The position numbers and the translations under genes are program-made. Below are positions 1 to 11,000 of a stretch of 64,000 nucleotides of DNA, in pieces. The DNA is from Marvania coccoides. Lineage: Eukaryota > Chlorophyta > Trebouxiophyceae > Chlorellales > Chlorellaceae. Every line of letters starts with the position of its first letter. Within the stretch, counting starts at the first letter, position 1. The stretch spans positions 1,178,001 through 1,242,000 of the forward strand of contig OY978103.1 of assembly GCA_963854735.1 (NCBI GenBank), written 5' to 3'. The notes beneath the pieces are model-generated. The model worked only from the letters and a program-made list of their open reading frames with translations. It made no database searches and was not told the origin of the DNA.

Positions 1-264
1 CGAATTGAATGCGTTATGAGTGGCGAATTGGGAGCCACGCGATTTATATTTTGGGTGATCAAAAAAATGAAAAGCGTTAAATAACTTTTTGCAAAGTGGG
101 TCTCGGTGCTCCTCACAGCCACAGATCAAGTATTAAATAATTTCAAAATCGCAAATCCTTTTTGTTTTGTCAGCTCAATCTCGCAAAGTGGTCAAATCAA
201 GCTCAACCCCAAGCTGCTGACCACACTTTTCATTTCCATTTTTGTTTTAAATAGTAATTCAAAG

Positions 265-889
265 ATGCAGTCGTTGTCTTCTCGCGTGCCCGTGGGCGTC
301 CCGACTGTCGGGGTGCGCAGATGCCAAGGAATTTCATCTCGGCCCAGGCTCGTGGTGCGCGCTGAGGAGCCCAAGGTCATTCGCGAGTACAGGGAGGGAG
401 ATGACAACATCACCAAGCCCTCCAAGAACCCCTCTTCGGCCTACATTGACGAGCTCCCAGAGGTAACTAATTCCCCGTCACCGATGGTCTTTCTCCTCTC
501 ACCACGTCCAAGTAAACTGAACAAAAACTGCCCACATGCATCTGCAGGTCCCCCGCACCGAGATGTCTGCAGAAATGAAGGCTAGGCTGCGTCAGGAGTA
601 CTACAGCCTTGGTGGTTCTCCCAACAAGGCAAGTTTTTCTCCTTTTCAACTGTGTTGGCCATGCACCAGCGGCTGGCATGCTCGCCATTTGGTGCCAGAA
701 ATCGACCTCTAACAATGCACCACACCATGCTGCTCTGGTTCCTTTTTAAACCATAACTTCTCGTGTGTCTAATTTTTAAACCTCTCTCTCTTGTCTTTTA
801 TGCAGCCCATGGGTGCCAACTGGTTCTTGTACATTGCGCTGTTTATTGGGGGCCTGGCCGTCCTGTCTGCGGCGCTTGGCTACATTTAA
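265..889 (+). CDS. Plastid-targeted single-helix membrane protein, unknown function
   Basis: Three exons, 265-462, 548-628 and 806-889, give a protein of 120 residues. The first ~30 residues are rich in Ser, Arg and Val and end near VVRAEE, which looks like a chloroplast transit peptide. A charged middle (DDNITKPSKNPSSAY, then EMSAEMKARLRQEY) is followed by a C-terminal membrane helix (WFLYIALFIGGLAVLSAALG). I know similar small plant and algal plastid proteins with a conserved LGG-x-PN-x-x-MG-x-N element before the helix, but cannot name the family; there is no chlorophyll-binding ExxNxR motif, so it is not an LHC-like OHP. Intron 1 is GT-AG. Intron 2 starts with gcaagt at 629 and is read as GC-AG because only that junction joins NK to PMG in frame. 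Confidence 0.72.
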
Positions 890-1276
890 ATGCTGAAATA
901 ATCAGTCTAATACAAAAAGAAAGAGACGGCAGTCACAAGGCATTTTTGTTGAGAAGAGTATATGATATTTTGAATTTACACATGGCTTTTTCCTTTGAAT
1001 GATCGAGCTGAACATTTTTATTTCATATTGAGATGACAAACCATGCAAATGTAACTCATTTTTTTTATAACTTCCAGCCAGCTTATTCCACACGTTTTTC
1101 ACTCTGGCCTGGCGACGAGAACAGCCCTGTTTTTTGAACGCGTTTTTAAAGACACTTCACGTCGTGATCTAGGCGATTCGCGTCAATTTATTTACACGAT
1201 CTACGGCAACCAGCTGGGGCATACTTTTTGTCATTGAATGGGATTAACTGCCACAAAGTTGGCAAATCCAGCAGCA
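890..1276. other. Spacer between the one-helix protein and glutaredoxin genes
   Basis: AT-rich spacer of 387 bp between two co-directional genes. It must hold the 3' end of the first and the promoter of the second. I see no coding potential or RNA gene in it. Confidence 0.6.
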
Positions 1277-1717
1277 ATGTCTTCTGCGAAACAGATCGTT
1301 GATTCCACTCTAAAAGGGCACCGGGTGGTTGTTTTCTCCAAGAGCTACTGCCCATATTGCACAAAAGCGAAGCGGGCACTGGGCTCGGTGCTGCCGAAGG
1401 ACAAGATTTTTGTAATTGAGTTGGAAAACTTGCCCAACTGCGATGACATTCAATCCTACCTGGGGCAGCTCACCGGCGGACGCTCTGTCCCCCGTGTGTT
1501 CATCGACGGCGTGTTCATCGGGTGAGGAGTAGCCAGGCCAACTGCTTACGATCCACCGCCTCTGCTCACGTCGTTCTTTTTTAAAGCGCGTTTCCCACCT
1601 CTAACGACGATTTCCTCCCTCATCTGCTTTCTTTTTTGTAGCGGCGGCGACGACACCGATGCTCTGGTGCGCAACGGCAAGATGGAAGTGATGCTGAAAG
1701 AGAAGGCCATCCTCTGA
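1277..1717 (+). CDS. Glutaredoxin, class I (CPYC type)
   Basis: Two exons, 1277-1521 and 1642-1717, encode 106 residues, the usual length for a cytosolic dithiol glutaredoxin. The thioredoxin fold is complete: active site C25-P-Y-C28, the TGG-x-SVPRVFI element carrying the cis-proline, and the GGDDTDAL glutathione-binding loop that is restored exactly by splicing (ATC GG joined to C GGC GGC). Without splicing the frame stops directly after FIG. The family reduces protein disulfides and glutathione mixed disulfides with GSH. An in-frame ATG at 1238 would add 13 residues (GLTATKLANPAA); I prefer 1277 because the shorter form matches the family. Its 3' end converges on XRN1, 196 bp away. Confidence 0.93.
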
Positions 1718-1913
1718 AACTGACAATACACGACCTAAATACCATTTTCGATAGTAGTCGTAGTCTCTCACCATTCTTTTCCTCATTCATTTTTTTCACA
1801 ACCATTAAATTCTCTTCTCTCCCCCGATTGTACAAAACATAATGATGTAAAGCTGCGAAGTTGTTACAAACATACAATACGTGCGTACACACTTGAATCA
1901 ATGGCACACGCAA

Positions 1914-4900
1914 TCATTTCTTTGCGCCAGCCATCAGCTGCCAAAGCAGGTCTGCGTCTCCCGCTTCTTCCTCCTCCTTCGCTGCCCCGATGCCGTTCAC
2001 GGGAGGCTTCGCCTGCGGTGATGCCACCTGCAGCCGGTGCAGCAGCAGGCTGCCAGCGTTGAGGGGCGGCGGGGTGGGCTGCGGCAGCGGCGATGAAGGC
2101 GCAGCACTTGGCGGTGCCTGCCCGGCAGAGCCCTGCTGCAGCCTGCTGAGCAGAATGGAGCCAGGGTTGTACGGCGAGGGACCTGGCGGCGACTGTGGAT
2201 TGTACGGCGGCGGCGGCCCAGGGGGCGGCGGAGGGGACTGCGGCCCAGGGGGCGGTGGCGGCGGGGGAGGCATCGACCGTGCTGCGCCCCCTGCCTGCAG
2301 GTGAGACAGCAGCGCGTGGCCCTGCGCAGCCCCTGGGGGCATCATCATCATGCCTGCCGGGGGAGGGGGCATCATATAGGGAGGAGGCGGCGGCGGGGGC
2401 AGCGGCGTGGGAGGCATCGGCGGCGGCGGCCTGGGGGCCGCGCCAGGAGCCGTGTTGCCTGCGCCGCGGCTCAGCTGCGCCAGCAGCTGCGCACCTGCGT
2501 GCGCAGGCGGCGGCGGGGGCGGGAGAGGCGGCGGCGGCGGGGCACCGCGCCCCATGCCAAAGCCTTCAGATTTCTGCCGCTGTGCGCCCTCTGGGGGGTC
2601 CAAAACCTTCCTGGAAGGCATCCTGGGGGCCACCTGCCGGCCTTGCAGCCCTGAGGAGGCCGCCGCCAGTGCTGCGGCCACCGACTGAGGCCGAACGGGA
2701 GCGGGCCCGCTGGCAGCAGCAGCAGCCGCTGTTGCATTGGCGTAGGTGCCTCCGTTGGTGGGCGGCATCGCAGGTGTGGTGGAGGGCTGCCGCCGCACCA
2801 CTTTAGGGGCGGAGGCGCCCTCCGCTTTGACCGCGTGAGGGCGGGAGAGGTTGAGCAGCTGCCCCGGCGGCAGCAGCGCCCCCCAGTTGCCGTTGCACCG
2901 CCCAAACAGGTCAGACCCACCCAGAAACTCGGAATCAAACAGTACCTCCACGTCCTCGTCGTACACGCCCACCACGGTGCCGCGAGTCCCGAAGGTGGGG
3001 GCTCCAGAGGAGCCGACTGCCACCACCCGATCTCCCAGCTCAAAAGAGCCGCCAGCGAACGCGGACGCGGTACCTCCCTTGTCTAGGGGCGGCATCAGCA
3101 GCGCAGGGGCCACGTTTTCCAGCTCCAGCGGCTCCCCGACCTTGGGGCGCGGCGGGAGGGCGGCTTGCAGCATGCGAACGGCCGTTTCAGGCGCCACCTT
3201 GGCAGTAGGCTTCACCAAAGGGCGGCGGGACAGCGGCTGGGACTTCAGCCACTTGCGAAGGGCTGCCACCTGCCGCATCGCGTCCTCCTTGTCCCGCCCA
3301 GGCAGCAGCTGCTCCACGGAGAGCGAGCTGAAGGCGCCGCCGCCGCCACCGCCGCTGCTGGCGCTCGCAGCGCTGCTGTTGCTGTCCTTTTCCAACGCAA
3401 TCCACACCCAAGGGAACCGCCGTTTGTAATCCTCCAGCACCCGCACCATGGCATCGCTGTACGCCCAGCCCCCTTTGCCAAACGATGTCCCTGCCTGCTG
3501 CTGCTGCTGACTGCCGTTGACTGGCTGGTCTCGCGGCTCCATGGGGGCCACGTAATCGGGCACGTACAGCCCCTTGGAGCCGTGCTTCACAAACAGCCCA
3601 ATGTCCGCTTTGTCCCTCCTTTCCTCCCCCAGCTGCACCCAAACATTGCTCGTGATGCGGCCCAGCACGCGAGAAGACACCCCCAGCCGCCGTGCCACCT
3701 GCCCAGAGGGCGTGTAAGCCACTTTCACGTGGCCCAAGATGCGGCGCGCAGCCTGGGCCGCCTGCGCTGCGCTGGGGGGCGCAGGCGCGACCTCAATCCG
3801 ATACATGGCAGCGGCGGCAGAACTGCCTTCCAGCGCCTTTCCGTCGCGCCCCAGCCCGCGGGGTCCCCCTGGCAGCACCTTGGCGATGCACCCGTAGTGC
3901 GCGCGCCCCAGGAACAGCACCGTTGCGCCGTCGTTCAGCACCGCCTGCGCCTGCGCCTCGCCGTCCTCTCCCGCGGCCTGGAACCGCGGGTCGGGGGCGG
4001 GGTTGCGCCGCAGCGTGACTTGCAGCGGGTACGCCACCTCGGACTTGCCAAACCGCTTTTCCACGGTGCCGTCAATCTGCCGCATCAAACCCTCGCACGG
4101 CCGCACCAACAGCAGCAGCCGGACGGCGCCCACGTCCACCCCCTGCTTCATGGCATAGTCTCCGACCAATGTGCGCGTCTTACGCTGCCACTCATCGGTC
4201 TCCGCCTGCGACAGGGCGCGAATTTCGCCCCCGGAGCCCGCTCTCACTTTTCCATCGCTCACGGCCACGATCTGCGCTTCCTGGAGGTAGGGCCACTTCA
4301 CCCAGGTGCGCTGCCCCACCACCGCGCGCGCCACCACGTCTGCGCCCGGCGCCTGCTCCGCAAACATGTCTTTTACGTGCAGAATGAGCGATTCTTTGCG
4401 GGATGTTGTGCCAAAAACACTGACCCCGGCACGGCGCAGCTCTCCTGTCAAAGAGAGGGTGCGCAGGGTGGGAAATCCCGGGGGACCCGCGGCGCCCACC
4501 TTGGTGCCCGCCACGAAGCTGGGCACGAAGCCACGTTCTCCGGCCGGCAACGGCGGCGGAGCAGCCTGCGAAATGGAATATTTTTCGAGTGGGGAAATAG
4601 ATCAGAGAGGGAACTATAGTAATGTGGACCATCATTGAGAGGTTAAACGTATACGGCTGCACGAAAAACAGGGCTAAGAAAAAGCCTGAAAATCAAGCGT
4701 AAATAATTGGTCAAAATTTGAACATTTCGAGCTGCTTGCCTGCATGAGGGCGGTGGAGTTGCTCCTGGCGACACTGGCGTAGTGTACGGGCAGCGTGGAG
4801 GCGCAGAACGAGAGTTCCGTGGACCCCTCAGCATGGGCAAACACCATGATGTCTCCCAATCGATTTCTCGACTGCTCCTCAGCGCTCAGCAGCGCCTTGG

Positions 4901-7216
4901 GCACCGACCGGCTGGCCTCCAGCAGCTTCTCCTCGTCGATGAACGGAATGAGGACCACGCCCTCCCAGTCCGCGCGCTTCCCCTCGCAATCGACGTCGAA
5001 CGTTAAAGGGTAGAAAGAGGCTATGGGGGAGTGGGTGTCGGTCATCAGCCAGCGGAAAGGCTCAGGCAGCAGCCTGCAAGATGACCCGGGCTGCACCGCC
5101 AGCAGCTGCTCAAAGGGGAGGAAGGGCTTCCCCAGCGAGAACTTGACATTGATGGATGGCAGGGCGGTGAAGTCCGAGGCCATGGGCGCGTAGTGGTGGG
5201 GGTAAAACCAGTTCCAGGAGGCCACGCCGCGGTAGTAGTACTCCAGCACCCAGTGCAGACCTGAAAAAAGCGGCGGGGGGGGGGGCGGGGGGGAGTGTTA
5301 TGAATCTAGTTTATGTGTAATAAATAACTGCTAGGGGGGGCCACAAAAAGGCATTTGGGGTGCAGAATGAATCTATAGAGTAAATAAGAAGATCTAAGCT
5401 TACCTTGGATGTAGGACTCCAGCACCCCTCGCCGCCCTGCCTCCCCCACCTTCAGCTTCTCATTGTAGTACCGCCGCCGCCACGCTGCCAGCCCCGAGGC
5501 CTTGTCGCCGCTCAGAAACATCTCCCGCGCCTCGCGAGACATCATGGTGGGCGCGGTCGGCGCAGCAGCAGGCGCAGCAGCCACCACATCCTCCAGGCCC
5601 ACCTCTCCCTCGGCCACCGCCAGCAGCTCCAGCTCGTTACCCTCCCGCTGCAACGCCAGCTTCGCCATCTCCAGCGCAAACGAATCATCGTCGTCCAGCT
5701 CGGTCGCCCCCGCAGCGGCGGGCGCAGGCGAGGAGGCCCACGCGGGCGCTGCCTCCATCCCCCGCCCCCCGCCTTTCTTGGCTTCGTACTCCTCGGTTTC
5801 CACAGCCCGAGTCTCCAGCACGTCCGCCTCCTGCTCCGCCAGCGCCTTCATGAAGACTTCCAGCCGGCCGCGGTGCAGGTCTCCTGCGAAGGTGAGGTAG
5901 CCGCCCAGCAACGGCAGCAGGCGGCGGTAAAGAGCGAACATGGTATCCAGGGAGCCTTCGTTGATGTCTACGGTGGGCAGCGCGGGCAGGAAATCGTTGC
6001 CGACGAGCATGCAAAACAGCACGAAGTCGTCGACGATGCGCTCGAGGTCGTACGCGAAGGGCAGCGTCTTTTCCATAGAGCGAAATTCAACGTCGAAGTA
6101 GTCGCGCAGCAGCCTAAAGAAAGAGTTTTAGAAGGTGAATATTAGGAAAAATCATGCGCATTGCAATATGATAAAAAATGATGAAGAATGCGATAAATTT
6201 GGTGGGGTTTGGAGTTGTTTTTGGAGGGAGTGCAACGTATTTGAAAACCTTTGTCGAAAATAAAGGGAGACGGACTACCGCTAATCAAATAAAACGGAAT
6301 AACGACTCACCCTATCTGGAACAGCACAAAGTGCTCCTGGCAGGGGTTCTCCAGCACCTCCCTGGCGGGCTGCCCCCGCCCCCCAGCGCCAAAGCTCACC
6401 ACCTCGCGCAGCAAACAAAAGTGTGGCTCGTGGGTCACCAGCGACAGCATGATGAGGTCGGCGTCCAGCCCGTACAGGCAGTGGCGGGTGTTGGGGGCGT
6501 AGCCGGGCGCTCGTTTGGCCCACCGGATGTACTCCATGATCTTGTGCTCGCCCTCGCCCGGAACTTCGTGGCCAGAGAAGATGACGGTGGGCTTCTGCCA
6601 CGCGGGGTCCTCCGAGATCTTGCGTCGGATGAAGAACCGCAGGTGCGCGCCCAGACGGGCCATGAAGGGGGTGCCAGGGGTGATGCAATTGCTGTCGAAC
6701 CGAGAGGCAGCATCTTGCACCGCCTCCCCGCGCTTGACGGCCTCTTCCGCGGCCTTTTCGGCCTCGATGGCGGACTTGAAGCGGCGCGCGCGCTGCTGGT
6801 TCATTTTGGCGCGCGGGGCCACGCCGTCGATGGCCATGAAGATGACTTTTTGGGGCTTGACGATGTGGAACAGTTTGTCGAGGTAGGAGAAAATGCGCAC
6901 GATCATCTCGTCTTCAGTCATGTGCACGTCGGGGTTGTTGCCGTGCGTGCAGTTGTGGATAATGCCGTTCATGTCAAGGTAGAAGTTGTCGATGATGGGG
7001 ACGACAGTGGCGCCGCCAGGCTGGTTCACCAGCGGGTACCGCTCGCTGAGCCACCGGTAAAACTTGGGAATGCCTGCAAGGGGTGAATGAGCGGGGGTTA
7101 GCGGGCGGAACAGGGGAAAAGAAACCGGGTTTGAAGCGCAGGTTTTTGGGGCATCATTTCATGGTGACGAAGATCACGCTGGCGTAGCGAGTGAGTAAAA
7201 AGCAAAGCGTACCCAT
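1914..7216 (-). CDS. XRN1: 5'-3' exoribonuclease, XRN1 type
   Basis: Five exons on the minus strand: 7216-7213, 7073-6311, 6113-5404, 5260-4740 and 4565-1914; 1549 residues. The N-terminal nuclease is complete: MGIPKFYRWLSERYP, YLDMNGIIHNC, IDGVAPRAKMNQQRARRF, PGEGEHKIMEYIR, GLDADLIMLSL and LVGNDFLP carry the acidic metal ligands and the 5'-phosphate pocket. From about residue 667 the GFPTLRTL...VFG-x-xSRKESL stretch matches the D1 region that distinguishes cytoplasmic XRN1 from nuclear XRN2/plant XRN4. The last ~250 residues are proline-rich and contain five LLxxLxxG-like motifs. XRN1 degrades decapped mRNA in the cytoplasm. Two oddities: the first coding exon is only ATGG, and the fourth intron uses a gcaagc donor (GC-AG). 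All junction phases agree. Confidence 0.92.
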
Positions 7217-8001
7217 GGCGTGGTCGTCAAGTAATAGAGGTCAACAAGTGTCAAACAGAACGAAATTGAGAGCTACTGTAGTCCTTCGAAAAAAGTAAAA
7301 TCGTAAAATTTATTTTAATCGAGAGAGTTCGTCCTTGTTCTGGGTACACCCATGCCCTTGTCCAAGCGCAAAAAAAAAAACAGCGCTAAACTATAAGTTT
7401 TAATAATGATAAACTTCGCGACGAACTCTCGAGTTCCGAAACCTGCTTTAAAATTTTGAGCTGAGCTCAAGGCCCAAGCAGCAGCAAGCTCGGTTGCTGA
7501 AGGTGGCCCCAAACAGACGTAACCACCATGTGCAGTACCCTTAAAGAACAATTGTTCCAGCCGGAAAGCGGCAGCAAAGCTGTTTGGCTGCTGAAAACTC
7601 GGCCTCCGCCACTTTCCGTCTCCCAACCAAATATTCAGCAAAGGCGCCGTTACCAGCCAACAGTTGATACGAGAGTCTGTATAAATGATTTTGACAGAGC
7701 AACAATTTGCTTCAGACATTGCCATGCATTGGCAATGCCCTTCATTTCACTGCCCGCTTGGAGGCCGCCATTTCCCTCATTATGCCCTCCGTTTTGTTCC
7801 AAACAGCTCATTAGCTCATCTCAAATGTCCATTAAAACAAGGATATCCAAGAAAAGGCATGAAAAATTCTTTATATGCATCATAGTTTTCAAAATCGTCA
7901 TTTTTCTACTGCTACTGGTAAGCTGCGCACAAAATAAAACTGCTTGAGGTCCTACTCTGAGCATGCGCGCGCTCGTACATCTATCCATTGATTCATTTCA
8001 T
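7217..8001. other. Spacer between XRN1 (5' end) and the SUMO protease (3' end)
   Basis: AT-rich spacer of 785 bp with A/T homopolymers. Short open frames occur on both strands but none has family features or splice-consistent neighbours. It probably holds the XRN1 promoter and the protease 3' UTR. Confidence 0.5.
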
Positions 8002-11000
8002 TCAGTCATCAGTCATGTCCACCACATCCACCGATTTTTTCTCAGCTGCCAATCCCACCCCCGCCTTGGTCTTCCCCCTTTTCACCATACGCTGCTGGTC
8101 CTGTGCCGGCGCGTGCTTGCCGCTCGCCGCCAGGTCCCCCCTCAGCTTACCGGACAAGTTGAACAGTGCTGCCCCCTTCTCAGTTCTGGGCCCTGCATTC
8201 TTCCGGGGCGTCGTCTTGAGGGGAGCAGCGCCGCCGCCACCACAGCCGCCGCCGCCGCGCGAAGGGTGCGACTTGCGGTTCCTGATCAAGCCGCGTTTCG
8301 GAGGCGACCCAGGGCCCTCGTTGTCGAAGAGAGGCTGCGGCCCTTTCCCCGTCTTCAGCTGCCGGTCCTGGCGACGTTGGCGCCCTGGAGACAGCGCCGC
8401 AGCAGGCCCAGCACGCAATACATGCGCAGCAGGCCCGTCATCGACGATTTCGATGGGGTCATCGCCCTCCTCAGCGGATTGGACAGCCAGAGCGTCCCGC
8501 TCCCTGCCACTCTGCTGCTGCAGCTTCCACTGCGACTGCTTGTGCGAGCCGACGTCCACATCCTCATCTTCCCCCGCTTCCAGCTCCTCCGTGGCCTCCA
8601 CCACCTCCTCCTCTCGCTCCTGCGTGTACTGCTGCTGCTGCTGTCGGCGGACCCGCCCCATGATCCGGTCCTGCTGCATCTCCCGCGCCCGCTGCTGCAT
8701 CTTCTCCGACGGCACCTCGCACCCCACAGGCAAGTCGAATCTGCAGCCGGGGGGCAGCTGGCCTGCCCACAGCGGGAACCAGTCGGAGAAAATTCGAGAA
8801 AACGCGTCGGCCCCCAGCAGCGCAGAGTTGAAGAATGGGACGCTGCTGCCCGCACAGTACTCTATCCCCAGCCGGCACCAATCCATCTCGCCGAAATTGT
8901 TGGTCTCCTTCTCAATCACCACCAGCGTGGCGTGCTCGAGGTTGGGAGGGGGGGCGCCGCCATCGATCTGCTCTTCGTAGCACGGCCTGACCGGCCCGCC
9001 TGCTGGCCATCCGAACGGCCGCTCCTGATCGCTCAGCTGCTGCGCAATCTGCGCACCAAATGAGCCCTCAAAGGGGAGATGCCGGCGCTGCTGCTGGTGG
9101 CGGTGCTGCGCCAACGGGGCCTGGGCGCCCGTCCTGGGCCCCCTGGGCACGTCCTTCCCCAGCAGAGGATCGTGAGGATCCAGCAGGCCGCTGAGATCGG
9201 CGTCACCAGCGGTGGAGGGGCCTGAAGCGGGCAACAGGTTCAGAGTGCCCCCATAGGGATGGCCGCCAATGAAGAACTGGCCCTCAGGCTCTCCAGGGCC
9301 AAAACCCTCGCCGGGGTGAGCCCCCACCCGCATGAGGTCGTCTTGCGCAGAGGCAAAGAGCGCTGAGGCGGCAGCGGCGGCAGCGGTCGGCTGCAGGGAG
9401 CGAGGCGGTGGCAGCTCTTCGTCCATGGGCTCGCCTTCATCGCCTATTGACATACTGACAATAATGTCCCCATCTTCCTCAATCCCCCGCTGCGAGTTAT
9501 CTGGCAGCCCCGTTATCTTACGCCAGGCGTCTTGAGATGCTGCCCCTCCCGCTGTCGCCACCGGCGCCGCTGCCCCTGCCGTTGCACCGCCACCCCCCGC
9601 GCCGCCACCATCCTCCGAGTCCGAGTCGTCTGAGTCGTCGAAAACTATATGCCTCTTGGAATGCTGCTGCCGCTGCTCTCTTGCGACCGCTGCCGCTGCC
9701 GCCTGGGCCCTGGCCTCCTCATCCTTCCTGGCCCTCTCCTTCTGGGCATCCAGGAACCTCTTTCTGCGGCCCTTCTTGTTCTCCAGCCCGTGGTACCGCC
9801 ACTCCTCCGGTCGGAGGTACCCTTTCTCTGCCATAATGTCGGTCATGCGCTGCCGCTCAATCACGATGGGCTCCAGGCGTTCTGTGTCGACGTCGCACAT
9901 GTAGTCCTCGTGCCGCTCCTCTCCCACCATCAGTTCGCACTGCACCTGCAAAAATAGGGGGGGGAAGACAAGTGAGCGGTGTGCAAAAATTCACCAAAAT
10001 TGGTATCAATACGTGGGAAGAACCACCCCATTGAATGGCTATATGATAGCCCCAGCATTCCAAATTCAATGCACCTCCCCCCACCATTTTTATTTGCAAA
10101 ATCAATCAATGCACATATCTGTTTCGACTACTCTACCACATATTTCAAACTCACCCCCATGTGCCCCAGTACCAGGTGCGCCATGTCCCACCGCAGATTG
10201 CTCGCGTTGGGCCAGTCGAACCACCCCTTCGTCAGAAACCCAGGGTACCACCGCCCCTTCTCATCGCCCTCCCACAGATCGATGCCGTCCCGCCAGTGCC
10301 GGTCCAGGTGCGCCACCGCCATTGCATTGAGCGCAGGCGGCATCGCGAACGTGAAGTACTCGGTGAAGGCGCAGACGTACAGCCCGCAGTCGCAGTAGTT
10401 GTCCTGGCGGGGCACCGACGGGGCGAAGGAAATGAGGGGGCTAAAATCCCGCAGAGGCTCCCCCGGGCGGGCAGCCTGCCACCGCTTGGGCACGCTGTCC
10501 GCGGCGCCCTCCGCCTTGGTCTTCCACTCGCTCTTGAGGTAGGACTGCAGCACCTTGGTGATGGCGGGGGTGCTGTGGCCCGACCCTTCCAGTGAATCCA
10601 GGTGCAGGATGAAGGCGAAGGGCTCAGGACGCAGCCGTGGGTCCTCCGCCTCGTCATCCTCCTGCTGCGACGTTTGGCTGGGGCGCTTCCGGGGGCGCTG
10701 TGGCAGCTTGGGCGCAAACAGCGCCGCAGGGTGGCATATGACCATCAGGGACCAGTGCAGGTGGTCGTGTATGGGCACGAACACGTAGTCCTTATCGAAA
10801 ATGTCCACCTTGCGCGTCCAATTCTTCACCTTCTCGTAGTTCCGCAGCGCCTGCGCCTCCTTGGGCTTCAGCGCCAGCCCCTCGGCCCACGCCGGCAGCT
10901 TGCCGCCCTCCTTCTCCGTCAGCTTCTTGTAGAAGAAGGTGTTGAAGAAGTAGCACCTGCGGGCGTCCTCGGGGCGCTCCGCCTCCAGCTTCAGGTGCAG

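Noticed and set aside
1238..1276. Upstream ATG of the glutaredoxin as an organelle-targeting start
   Set aside because: The 13 added residues have no Arg and do not resemble a transit peptide; the shorter form has standard length.
3165..4619. 484-codon plus-strand frame opposite XRN1
   Set aside because: Antisense shadow of the GC-rich XRN1 last exon; the minus-strand frame carries the conserved XRN1 D1 sequence.
7315..7947. Overlapping 130-140 codon frames on both strands between XRN1 and the SUMO protease
   Set aside because: No family features, AT-rich composition and no conserved splice partners.
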